Below are positions 17,469 to 26,256 of a stretch of DNA of 32,182 nt, in pieces; position 1 is the first letter of the stretch, and every line of letters begins with the position of its first letter. The translations under genes were made by a program, and so were the position numbers. The stretch comes from Acidimicrobiia bacterium. Its GTDB lineage: Bacteria; Actinomycetota; Acidimicrobiia; IMCC26256; Chersky-534. The notes beneath the pieces are model-generated. The model did no database searches, was not told where the DNA came from, and was given only the letters and a program-made list of their open reading frames with translations. Where the stretch lies: assembly GCA_017882925.1 (NCBI GenBank), contig JADGOM010000117.1:1-32182 (forward strand), given 5' to 3'.

Positions 17469-17679
17469 CCGCAGCTCCGTGCGAGAGGGGAGGGGCGACC
17501 GCGCCGGGCGGCGGGGTGCTCGCCCAGGTGCCGTCCCCGAGGGGACAGAGGTGGGTGGACGCGATGCCGCCGCCGGTCTCCACGGCCGCGGCGCCGCCCG
17601 CCTGCCAGCCGATGCAGATCCCGGTCTTGTCGGTGGGCGGGAGACGGAGGTCGGCGGGGGATGTCCAGGTGGTGGTCAC
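17461..17679 (-). CDS. Small uncharacterised protein (72 aa), first gene of the PaaK-like operon
   Basis: GTG start; 'MTTTWTSPADLRLPPTDKTGICIGWQAGGAAAVETGGGIASTHLCPLGDGTWAS'; 8-nt overlap with the ligase gene. Confidence 0.5.
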   Translation of the reverse strand: MTTTWTSPADLRLPPTDKTGICIGWQAGGAAAVETGGGIASTHLCPLGDGTWASTPPPGAVAPPLSHGAADV

Positions 17680-17689
17680 TGGGCTACCG

Positions 17690-17701
17690 TAACGACCGTT
17701 A
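17690..17701. promoter_or_regulatory. Candidate TetR operator between divergent genes
   Basis: TAACG-AC-CGTTA perfect 5-2-5 inverted repeat in the 21-bp gap between the GTG (17679) and ATG (17701) starts. Confidence 0.4.
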
Positions 17702-18324
17702 TGGACGCCCGTCAACGACTCCTCCGCGCCGCGCTCGCGTCGGTCGCCGACCGGGGGTACGCCGACGCCGGGCTGCGCGAGATCGCCGCGGCCGCGGGGG
17801 TCACGACCGGCTCCGTGTACCACCACTTCGGCGGCAAGGACGAGCTCGTGCGGGCCGCCGTCCTCGAGCACGCCGACCTCGTGGCGCTCGAGCTGCAGGC
17901 CGCGGATCCCGGTCGGGACGCGCCCGCCGATGCCCGGCTCCGGGCGCTCGTGGGCGCGCTCGCGTCGTCGCGCGACCAGTCGCGCTGGCACCGCGACCTG
18001 GGCATCGTCATCAGCATCGAGCTGCCGAAGGTCGACGGCTTCCAAGACGTCTTCGTCCACATGCGGCCCGCGCTCGTCAACCTGATCCGCGGCATCGCGG
18101 CCGACGGCGTCGCCCGGGGCGACCTCGAGCTCGTGCCCGGCGTCACCGTCGTCGAGTTCGCCGACGGCGTGCTCGCGGGGATCGTCGGGCTCGAGCTGAT
18201 GGCGGCACGCGGCTCGCTCAACGGCCCGCTCGACCGCGCGCTGCTCCTGCACGTCGACACCGCGCTCGCGGCCTCGCGCCCCGACCGCGCCCGTCGGACC
18301 GCCACCTCCCGGAGCCCAACCTGA
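17701..18324 (+). CDS. TetR/AcrR family transcriptional regulator
   Basis: 'MDARQRLLRAALASVADRGYADAGLREIAAAAGVTTGSVYHHFGGKDELVRAAV', canonical TetR HTH. Confidence 0.93.
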   Translation: MDARQRLLRAALASVADRGYADAGLREIAAAAGVTTGSVYHHFGGKDELVRAAVLEHADLVALELQAADPGRDAPADARLRALVGALASSRDQSRWHRDLGIVISIELPKVDGFQDVFVHMRPALVNLIRGIAADGVARGDLELVPGVTVVEFADGVLAGIVGLELMAARGSLNGPLDRALLLHVDTALAASRPDRARRTATSRSPT

Positions 18325-18340
18325 TGGAGAGCCCGTCGTC

Positions 18341-19909
18341 ATGACCGAATCCGTCCTCCACACCCAGACCCTCGGCACGCTGCTCACCGAGCACGCCCGC
18401 AGCTACCCCGACCAGCTCGCGCTCGTCGACGGCGACGTGCGGCTCACCTGGCCCGAGCTCGATGCCCGCGTCCACCGCGTGGCCGCCGCGCTCACGGCCA
18501 ACGGGGTGGCGCGCGGCGACCGGATCCTGTGGCTGGGTCAGAACAGCTTCCGCGTGCTCGAGCTGCTCTTCGCGTGCGCCCGCGTCGGCGCGGTGATCTG
18601 TCCGGCCAACTGGCGACAGTCGCCCGACGAACTCGCGTTCGTGATCGACGACGTCGACGCGCGGATCGTCGTCTGGCAGGAGGAGGAGGTCGGCGAGTCG
18701 GTGCGCGCCGGGCGCGAGCGGGCCGGGTCGAAGGACCGCGCCCTCTGGCTGCGCCACGACGTCGACGCCTCCCACCCCGAGTCGTACGAGGGCGTGCTCA
18801 TCGCGTCGGACGCCGGCGCGGGCGGGGAGCCGACCGACGGCTCCGACGTCAACGACGCGGTCCTGATGATCTACACCGCCGCCTTCGAAGGCCATCCGAA
18901 TGGCGCGCTCCTCTCGCAACGAGCGCTCATCGCGCAGTCGCTCCTGATGCTCCAGCTGCAGAAGCTCGACGGATCGGCCGTCTACCTCAACTGCGGCCCG
19001 ATGTTCCACGTCGGCATGCTCTTCACGACGTTCCCGGTGCTGCTCGCGGCGGGCACCAACGTGATCGTGCCCCGCGTCGACGCCGAGGAGCTCTGCCGGC
19101 TCATCGAGGTCGAGCGCTGCACCGGCGGCTACATCATGGCGCCCACCGTGGAGCAGATCGTCGAGCTCAACGCCGACCGGCGCTACGACCTCTCGAGCCT
19201 GCGGGTCTCGGCGATGAGCGGCGGCGCGTGGGCCGAGATGACGACGCCCGACGACAGCATGTGGTGGTCGCGGCCCGGCGGCTACGGCCAGACCGAGACG
19301 TTCGGGATGTGCACGTTCAGCTGCCTGGGCGGTAGCGCGCCGCACGGCCGTCCGTCGCCGTTGGTGCAGCTCGCGATTCTCGGGCCCGACGACGAGCTGC
19401 TCCCGCCGGGAGAGGTCGGCGAGATCGGCGTGCGCGGCGTGACCGTGATGAACGGGTACCACAACCGTCCGGAGCTCAACGCGCAGCGGCAACGCAACGG
19501 CTGGCACCACACCAACGACCTCGGCCGCCGCGAGGCCGATGGCTCGGTCACCTTCGTCGGGCCGCGCGTGCGCATGATCAAGAGCGCGGCGGAGAACATC
19601 TACCCGGCCGAGGTCGAAGGCTGCATCGCGCAGCACCCGGCGGTCGCCGCGTGCGCGGTGCTCGGCGTGCCCGACGACACCTGGACCCAGAGCGTGAAGG
19701 CGGTCGTCGTCCTGCACGACGGCATGGACGCGACCGAGATCGACATCATCGAGCACTGCCGCGTGCGGATCGCGTCGTACAAGAAGCCGCGCGCGGTCGT
19801 GTTCGTCGCCGCGCTGCCGCGGGTCCCGATCGGGTTCGTCGACCGCGACGCGCTCGACGAGCAGCACGGCGGCGGCGGCTACCCCGGCGGCTGGAACCGC
19901 AGCGCCTGA
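18341..19909 (+). CDS. AMP-dependent synthetase/ligase superfamily protein with altered core motifs
   Basis: ANL-superfamily layout: 'MIYTAAFEGHPNGALLSQRAL' (A3 position), 'GGYGQTETFGM' (A5), 'VGPRVRMIKSAAENIYPAEVEG' (A8). Confidence 0.9.
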   Translation: MTESVLHTQTLGTLLTEHARSYPDQLALVDGDVRLTWPELDARVHRVAAALTANGVARGDRILWLGQNSFRVLELLFACARVGAVICPANWRQSPDELAFVIDDVDARIVVWQEEEVGESVRAGRERAGSKDRALWLRHDVDASHPESYEGVLIASDAGAGGEPTDGSDVNDAVLMIYTAAFEGHPNGALLSQRALIAQSLLMLQLQKLDGSAVYLNCGPMFHVGMLFTTFPVLLAAGTNVIVPRVDAEELCRLIEVERCTGGYIMAPTVEQIVELNADRRYDLSSLRVSAMSGGAWAEMTTPDDSMWWSRPGGYGQTETFGMCTFSCLGGSAPHGRPSPLVQLAILGPDDELLPPGEVGEIGVRGVTVMNGYHNRPELNAQRQRNGWHHTNDLGRREADGSVTFVGPRVRMIKSAAENIYPAEVEGCIAQHPAVAACAVLGVPDDTWTQSVKAVVVLHDGMDATEIDIIEHCRVRIASYKKPRAVVFVAALPRVPIGFVDRDALDEQHGGGGYPGGWNRSA

Positions 19910-19967
19910 CCGGGTGGCGACGGGTGGAGGCCGGGACCGGCGGGGAAGGATCGCGTAGGTTGGGTGG

Positions 19968-21521
19968 ATGCCGCTCGCCGAGTCCGCCCGCCGGTTCCCG
20001 CAGTCGGGGATCGCGACCCCGCACTACCTCGCCTCCGCAGCCGGCCTGGCGACGCTCGCCCGGGGCGGCAACGCCGTCGACGCGATCGTCGCGGCCAACC
20101 TCGCGCTCGGCGTCGTCGCGCCCTACTTCTGCGGCTACGGCGGCGACGTCTTCGCCATCGTGTGGGACGGCCGCGCGCACGGCTACGTGGGGTCGGGCCA
20201 CTCGGCCGCCGCCGCGAGCATCGATGCGCTGCGGGGTGAGGGCCTCGAGCACATGCCGTACTTCAACGGGCACTCGGTCACGGTGCCCGGCGGGCCGCGC
20301 GGTTGGTTCGACCTGCTGGAGCGGTGGGGCACGAAGAGCTTCGGCGAGCTCTCGCAGGCCGCCATCGGCTACGCGCGCGACGGCTTCGAGCCCACCGTCC
20401 GCGGGCAGGGGATGATCACCGAGGCGGGCATGTTCTACGGGCCCGGGTTCGAGTGGCCCGCGATGTACAGCGAGGCGACGGTCGGCACCCGCCTGCGCCA
20501 ACCGGCGCTGGCCGGCCTGATCGAACGCCTCGCCGAAGGCGGCCCCGACGCCTACTACCAGGGTGAGGTCGCGGAGACGATCGCGGCCACGATCCAGCGA
20601 CGCGGCGGCCTCATCACCGCCGACGACATCGCCGCGCACCGCGGCGAGTGGGTCGACCCGATCCGCGCCGGCTTCCGGGGCGCGGAGATCCTCGAGCTGC
20701 CGCCGCCGACGCAGGGTGTGACCGCGCTCGAGATGCTGCGGATCGTCGACGGCTTCGAGCTCCCGCCCGACGGCCCCGAGCGCCAGCACCTCCTCGTCGA
20801 GGCGGCCAAGCTGGCCTTCGCCGATCGCGACACCTACGTGAGCGACCCGCGCCACATGACCGTCGACGCCGCCGCGATGCTGGCCGACGACTGGACCGGC
20901 GACCGCCGCGCGCGCATCGACCCGCGGCGCGCGTCGAGCCCCGAGCCCTACCGCGTCCCCACCGGCGGCACCGCGTACCTGTGCGCGGCCGACTCCGACG
21001 GCCTGCTCGTCAGCCTCATCCAGAGCAACTTCCTCGGCTTCGGCTCCGGCATCCACGTCGACGAGTTCGGCATCAACCTCAACAACCGGGGCTCCTCGTT
21101 CAACCTCTCCGAGGGGCACGCCAACGCCATCGCCCCGACCAAGCGGCCGATGCACACGCTGATCCCCGCGCTCGGGCTGCGCGACGGCGAGCCGTGGCTC
21201 GTGTTCGGCTCGATGGGCGGCGACGCGCAGCCGTTGATCCACCTGCAGCTGCTCACCCGCATCCTCGACGACCGCACCGAGCTCCAGGCCGCGCTCACCG
21301 CGCCCCGGTTCAACGTCGAGGCCGGGCGCTGGCGGGTCAAGACCGAGTGGCACATGCCGGCCGAGACCGTCGCCGGGCTCGAGTCGCTCGGCCACCGGGT
21401 CGAGTCGATCGGGCCGCTGGAGATGGGCGTGGGCCACGCGCACGCGATCGAGCTCGGTCCCGACGGCGGCTACGCGGTCGCCACCGATCCCCGCGCCGAG
21501 GGCGCGGCGCTCGGGCTCTGA
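19968..21521 (+). CDS. Gamma-glutamyltransferase family protein (Ntn hydrolase)
   Basis: 'ASAAGLATLARGGNAVDAIVAANLALGVVAPYFCGYGGD'; nucleophile region 'GGTAYLCAADSDGLLVSLIQSNFLGFGSGI'; 'VFGSMGGDAQPLIHLQLL'. Confidence 0.9.
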   Translation: MPLAESARRFPQSGIATPHYLASAAGLATLARGGNAVDAIVAANLALGVVAPYFCGYGGDVFAIVWDGRAHGYVGSGHSAAAASIDALRGEGLEHMPYFNGHSVTVPGGPRGWFDLLERWGTKSFGELSQAAIGYARDGFEPTVRGQGMITEAGMFYGPGFEWPAMYSEATVGTRLRQPALAGLIERLAEGGPDAYYQGEVAETIAATIQRRGGLITADDIAAHRGEWVDPIRAGFRGAEILELPPPTQGVTALEMLRIVDGFELPPDGPERQHLLVEAAKLAFADRDTYVSDPRHMTVDAAAMLADDWTGDRRARIDPRRASSPEPYRVPTGGTAYLCAADSDGLLVSLIQSNFLGFGSGIHVDEFGINLNNRGSSFNLSEGHANAIAPTKRPMHTLIPALGLRDGEPWLVFGSMGGDAQPLIHLQLLTRILDDRTELQAALTAPRFNVEAGRWRVKTEWHMPAETVAGLESLGHRVESIGPLEMGVGHAHAIELGPDGGYAVATDPRAEGAALGL

Positions 21522-21538
21522 GCCGAAGGGAAACCGAC

Positions 21539-22288
21539 ATGGACCTCGGACTGCACGGAAAGCGGGCGGCGGTCTCGGCCGCGTCGAAGGGCCTCGGCTT
21601 CGGGGTCGCAGCCGCGCTGAGTGCGGAAGGCGTGCAGGTCGCGATCTGCGGGCGCGACCCGGACTCGGTCGAGGCGGCCGCGGCGCGGATCGGCAACGGC
21701 ACCATTGGACTGGTCGCCGACGTCTCCGAACCCGACGCGGCCACCGGGTTCGTCCGCGACGCGCGCGAGGCCCTGGGCGGGCTCGACATCGTGGTCACCA
21801 ACGCGGGCGGGCCCCCACCCGGCAACTTCGCGTCGGTCACCCTCGACCAGTACGAGATGGCGTTCCGCCTCAACGCGCTCAGCGCGATCGCGATGTGCAC
21901 CGAGGCGGTGCCGGGGCTGCGCGCGCAGGGTTGGGGCCGCATCGTCGCGATCACGTCGATCACCGTGCGCCAGCCGAGTCCTTCGCTGATCCTGAGCAAC
22001 ACGGCGCGCGCCGGCCTCACCGGCTTCCTCAAGACGCTGTCGCGCGAGATCGCGATCGACGGCGTCACCGTCAACTCGCTGCAGCCGGGCAGCCACGCCA
22101 CCGACCGGCGCAAGGCCCTGGCGGGGATCGAGCCCGGTGACGCCAAGGACCACGGCATCCCCACCGGGGAGTTCGGCCGGCCCGAGGACTTCGGTGCCAT
22201 CGCCGCGTTCCTGTGCTCCGACCACGCCCGCTTCGTCAACGGGGCCGCGATCCCCGTCGACGGCGGTGCCAGCAGCGGTCTGCAGTGA
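21539..22288 (+). CDS. SDR-like oxidoreductase (BKR-like subgroup) lacking the canonical Tyr/Lys
   Basis: 'GKRAAVSAASKGLGFGVAAALSAEG', 'LDIVVTNAGGPPPG', 'LSNTARAGLTGFLKTLSREIAIDGVTVNSLQPG'. Confidence 0.9.
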   Translation: MDLGLHGKRAAVSAASKGLGFGVAAALSAEGVQVAICGRDPDSVEAAAARIGNGTIGLVADVSEPDAATGFVRDAREALGGLDIVVTNAGGPPPGNFASVTLDQYEMAFRLNALSAIAMCTEAVPGLRAQGWGRIVAITSITVRQPSPSLILSNTARAGLTGFLKTLSREIAIDGVTVNSLQPGSHATDRRKALAGIEPGDAKDHGIPTGEFGRPEDFGAIAAFLCSDHARFVNGAAIPVDGGASSGLQ

Positions 22289-22366
22289 CCAGCTCTCCAG
22301 TCGCCGACCGAGGCTCGCACCGGGCGCGCCGGGGGCCGGCGCGGCGGCGCCCGTTACGATCCGCGC

Positions 22367-22657
22367 ATGTTTCGACACATGGTCCTCTTCACCTGGGCGG
22401 ACGGCACCTCCGAGGCCGACCTCGCCGGGTTCATCGCGATGCTCGAACAGCTCCCGGGCCGGATCCCCGAGATCCGGGCCTACACCTTCGGCCCCGACCT
22501 CGGCCTCGTGCCCGGCAACGCCGACTTCGGGATCGTGGCCGACTTCGACGACCAGGCCGCGTTCACCACCTACGCCGGCCATCCCGACCACCAACCGGTG
22601 CTCGCGTTCGTCGGCGCGCACGCCGCCCGGAGGACCGCGGTCCAGCTCGCCGTCTGA
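22367..22657 (+). CDS. Dabb (stress-responsive A/B barrel) family protein
   Basis: 'MFRHMVLFTWADGTSEADLAGFIAMLEQLPGRIPEIRAYTFGPDLG...DFGIVADFDDQAAFTTYAGHPDHQ'. Confidence 0.85.
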   Translation: MFRHMVLFTWADGTSEADLAGFIAMLEQLPGRIPEIRAYTFGPDLGLVPGNADFGIVADFDDQAAFTTYAGHPDHQPVLAFVGAHAARRTAVQLAV

Positions 22658-22716
22658 CCGGTCCGTTTCGGCCGCCGCAGCGCGGAATGCGATCCCTGCC
22701 CACGTAACCTGCAGGG

Positions 22717-23319
22717 ATGCCCGTCCCCGCGTGGCGATCCCGCGTCGTCACCGTCCCCAACGCCGTCACGGTCATTCGCCTCGCCTGCGTGCCGTGGTTC
22801 CTCGTGCTCCTCTTCGGCCAGGACCGGGTCGTGGCCGCGGGGTACCTCCTCGCGGCGCTCGGGTGCACCGACTGGGTCGACGGTTACGTCGCCCGCCACT
22901 TCGACCAGGGCAGCGAGCTCGGCAAGATCCTCGATCCGGTCGTCGACCGGGTCATGCTGCTCACGGCCGCGATCTCGCTCCTCGCCTACGGCATCGTGCC
23001 CATCTGGCTCGGGGTGCTGGTGCTCTTCCGTGAGGCCCTGGTCGCGGGCGCGGGCCTCGTCCTGGGGGCGATGGGGGCCGCCCGGATCGAGGTCACCTGG
23101 TCGGGCAAGGCCGGTGCCCTCTCGTTCATGTGCGGGCTGCCGCTCTTCATGTGGGCCTACGCCACCTCGGGCACGGCCCACGACATCCTCATCACCGGGG
23201 CGTGGTTCTTCGCGATTTGTGGTCTGGCATTCAGTTGGTACGCAACCGCGCAGTACGTTCCTTTGGCGCGCCGCGCGTTGCGCGACGGCCGGAAGGCCCG
23301 AGCAGGAGGTCTGGTGTGA
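22717..23319 (+). CDS. CDP-alcohol phosphatidyltransferase (PgsA-like)
   Basis: CDP-OH-P motif 'DWVDGYVARHFDQGSELGKILDPVVDR' (DGxxAR...GxxxDxxxD). Confidence 0.93.
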   Translation: MPVPAWRSRVVTVPNAVTVIRLACVPWFLVLLFGQDRVVAAGYLLAALGCTDWVDGYVARHFDQGSELGKILDPVVDRVMLLTAAISLLAYGIVPIWLGVLVLFREALVAGAGLVLGAMGAARIEVTWSGKAGALSFMCGLPLFMWAYATSGTAHDILITGAWFFAICGLAFSWYATAQYVPLARRALRDGRKARAGGLV

Positions 23320-25808
23320 AGGCGGTCATCATGGCCGGCGGCGAGGGAACCCGACTCCGACCGCTCACGAGCAACCAGCCCAAGCCGATGATGCCGATGG
23401 CGAACCGGCCGATGATGGAGCACATCGTCCGCCTGCTCGTCGCCAACGGCTTCGACGACATCGTCGTGACGGTGGCGTTCCTCGCCAACCAGATCCGCAA
23501 CTACTTCGGCGACGGCTCGGAGTTCGGGGTGCGGATCCGCTACGCCACCGAGGACTCGCCGCTCGGCACCGCCGGCTCCGTGCGCAACGCGGCCGACGAG
23601 CTCACCGAGCCCTTCCTCGTGATCTCGGGCGACGTGCTCACCGACTGCGACCTGGGCGCGTTCGTCAAAGCCCACACCGACTCGGGCGCGATGGCGTCGA
23701 TCGTGCTGAAGCGCGAGGACAACCCGCTCGAGTTCGGCATCGTGATCACGCGCGAGGACGGCTCGATCGAGCGGTTCCTCGAGAAGCCCACCTGGGGCCA
23801 GGTGTTCTCCGACACGATCAACACCGGCATCTACGTCCTCGACCCCAAGGTGTTCGACTTCATCCCGCCCGACGAGGTCGTCGACTTCTCGAGCGACGTG
23901 TTCCCACAGATGCTCGAGCAGGGCCTGCCGATGTACGGCTGGGTCATGGACGGCTACTGGGAGGACGTCGGCAACCTCGAGGCCTACACCCGCGCGCACC
24001 AGGACATCCTCGACGGCCGGGTGAAGGTCGACATCGAGGGCTTCCGTGTGGGCGACCAGGTGTGGCTCGGCGAGGGCTCCGATGTCGACCCCGAGGCCCG
24101 GGTCGAGGGGCCGGTCGTCATCGGTGAGAACTGCCGGGTCGAGGCGGGCGCGCACCTGCGCCAGTACACCGTGCTCGGCAGCGACGTGGTGGTGAAGGCC
24201 GACAGCTTCCTCGAACGCGCCGTCGTGCACGACCACGTCTACATTGGCCCCGGCACCCGCCTGCGCGGATCGGTCGTCGGCCGCAACACCGACCTCCGCG
24301 GCGACGACCGCGCCGAGGAGGGCGTGGTCATCGGCGACGAGTGCTTCATCGGCGAGCACGTCGTCATCAACCCGGGCGTGAAGATCTACCCGTTCAAGAC
24401 CATCGAGGCCGGCGCCGTCCTCAACAGCTCGATCGTGTGGGAGAGCCGCGGCACGCGGACCTTCTTCGGGCGCCGGGGCGTGCGCGGCCTCGCCAACGTC
24501 GACATCACGCCCGAGATCGCGGTGCGCCTCGCGATGGCCTACGGCTCGTCGCTCAAGAAGGGCGCGGTGGTCACCACCAGCCGCGACACGTCCCGCGCCG
24601 CCCGGGCCCTCAAGCGGGCGATCATCGGCGGGCTCAACCTCGCCGGCGTCAACGTGGAGGACCTCGAGCTGGCGACCGTGCCACTCACCCGGTTCCACGT
24701 CAACAAGGAGCGCGCGCAGGGCGGCATCTCGGTGCGGCTCGCGCCGGGCGACCCGAGCAGCGTCGAGATCCGGTTCTTCGACCACAAGGGCCGCGATATC
24801 GACGAGCAGATGCAGCGCAAGGTCGAGCGGCTGCTCTCGCGCGAAGACTTCCGGCGCGCGTTCGGCGGGGAGATCGGCGACATCGTGTTCCCACCGCGCG
24901 CGATCGAGTACTACACCGTGGCCCTCGAGCGCACGGTCGACTGGAAGCGGCTGCGGGAGCGCGCGTTCAAGGTGGTGCTCGACTACTCGTCCGGCGCCAC
25001 CTCGCAGATCATGCCCAACGTGCTGCCGAAGATCGGCGCCGAGGTCCTGGCGGTGAACCCGTTCGCCACCACCCAGGCGTCGATCGACGCCGCGATCGAC
25101 CTGCCCACGCGGGTCAAGCGCGTCTCCGACCTCGTGCGGGCGTCGGGCAGCCACCTGGGCGCGGTGTTCGATCCCGACGGGGAGACCGCGACGATCATCG
25201 ACGACGAGGGCCGGATGCTCACGTCGGAGGAAGCGCTCATGTCGCTCGTCTCGCTCGTGACCCAGGTGCACGAGCACGCCCGGATCGCGCTGCCGGTGAG
25301 CGTGAGCATGGCCGCCGAGCGCATCGCGGCCGAGAACGGCGCCGAGATCGTGTGGACCAAGCTCTCGGCCGCCAACCTCATGGAGATCGCGTCGACGGGT
25401 GCGGTCGACTTCGCGGCGTCGCAGGAGGGCGGCTTCATCTGGCCCGACTTCCTGCCCGCCTACGACGCCACCGCCACCCTGGTGCGCCTGCTCGACCTGC
25501 TCGCGGCCACCGACCAGCGGCTCTCGCAGGTCGTGCGCAAGCTGCCACCGGTGCACGTCGCCCACGAGGTCGTCGCGACGCCCTGGGAGCGCAAAGGCAT
25601 GATCATGCGCGAGATCATGGAGCGCTCCAACGACCGCGAGTTGGTGCTGGTCGACGGGGTGAAGATCCTCCACGGCGACTCGTGGGCGCTGGTCCTTCCC
25701 GATCCCGAGGAGCCGCTCACCAACGTCTGGGCCGAGAGCAGCAGCGACATGGAGGCCCGCCAGCTCGCGCAGGAGTACGCGCGGCGGATCCGTCAGCTCT
25801 TGCGGTAA
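23316..25808 (+). CDS. Sugar-1-phosphate nucleotidyltransferase fused to phosphomannomutase-like domain
   Basis: GTG start (GTGA overlap); 'MAGGEGTRLRPLTSNQPKPMMPMANRPMMEHIV', left-handed beta-helix repeats, then PMM-like tail 'VDGVKILHGDSWALVLPDPEEPLTNVWAES'. Confidence 0.92.
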   Translation: MKAVIMAGGEGTRLRPLTSNQPKPMMPMANRPMMEHIVRLLVANGFDDIVVTVAFLANQIRNYFGDGSEFGVRIRYATEDSPLGTAGSVRNAADELTEPFLVISGDVLTDCDLGAFVKAHTDSGAMASIVLKREDNPLEFGIVITREDGSIERFLEKPTWGQVFSDTINTGIYVLDPKVFDFIPPDEVVDFSSDVFPQMLEQGLPMYGWVMDGYWEDVGNLEAYTRAHQDILDGRVKVDIEGFRVGDQVWLGEGSDVDPEARVEGPVVIGENCRVEAGAHLRQYTVLGSDVVVKADSFLERAVVHDHVYIGPGTRLRGSVVGRNTDLRGDDRAEEGVVIGDECFIGEHVVINPGVKIYPFKTIEAGAVLNSSIVWESRGTRTFFGRRGVRGLANVDITPEIAVRLAMAYGSSLKKGAVVTTSRDTSRAARALKRAIIGGLNLAGVNVEDLELATVPLTRFHVNKERAQGGISVRLAPGDPSSVEIRFFDHKGRDIDEQMQRKVERLLSREDFRRAFGGEIGDIVFPPRAIEYYTVALERTVDWKRLRERAFKVVLDYSSGATSQIMPNVLPKIGAEVLAVNPFATTQASIDAAIDLPTRVKRVSDLVRASGSHLGAVFDPDGETATIIDDEGRMLTSEEALMSLVSLVTQVHEHARIALPVSVSMAAERIAAENGAEIVWTKLSAANLMEIASTGAVDFAASQEGGFIWPDFLPAYDATATLVRLLDLLAATDQRLSQVVRKLPPVHVAHEVVATPWERKGMIMREIMERSNDRELVLVDGVKILHGDSWALVLPDPEEPLTNVWAESSSDMEARQLAQEYARRIRQLLR

Positions 25809-25874
25809 GCCGCGGCGGACGCGCCCGGCCTACGATTCCCGGCGACCGGGCCCCGGACCAGAGGACGTCAGCGC

Positions 25875-26255
25875 GTGGATTACCCCCAGGACCTGCGGTA
25901 CAGCACCGAACACGAGTGGGTGCGCGTGGAAGGCGGCCGGGCCACCGTCGGGATCACCGCGTTCGCGCAGGACGCGTTGGGCGACGTGGTCTACGTCCAG
26001 CTCCCCGACGTCGGCGCGCTGGTGACGGCCGGGGCGTCGGTCAGCGAGGTCGAGAGCACGAAGTCGGTCTCGGAGATCTTCGCCCCCGTGAGCGGCGAGA
26101 TCGTCTCGGTCAACGGCACCCTCGAGGACGCGCCCGAGCTGCTCAACTCCGATCCCTACGGCACCGGCTGGATCCTCACCGTCGAGATGAGCGACACCGG
26201 CGAGCTCGCCGCGCTGATGGACGCGGCCGGGTACCGGACCCTCGTCGAGAGCTGA
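25875..26255 (+). CDS. gcvH: Glycine cleavage system H protein
   Basis: 'YSTEHEWVRVEGGRATVGITAFAQDALGDVVYVQLPDVG', lipoyl-Lys motif 'SEVESTKSVSEIFAPVSGEI'. Confidence 0.96.
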   Translation: MDYPQDLRYSTEHEWVRVEGGRATVGITAFAQDALGDVVYVQLPDVGALVTAGASVSEVESTKSVSEIFAPVSGEIVSVNGTLEDAPELLNSDPYGTGWILTVEMSDTGELAALMDAAGYRTLVES

Positions 26256-26256
26256 G

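Noticed and set aside
19746-21443. 565-aa minus-strand ORF opposite GGT
   Set aside because: Antisense shadow of a gene with clear GGT motifs.
23157-25673. 838-aa minus-strand ORF opposite the nucleotidyltransferase-PMM gene
   Set aside because: High-GC shadow ORF; composition dominated by V/H/D/R/L with no recognisable domain, while the plus strand has clear motifs.
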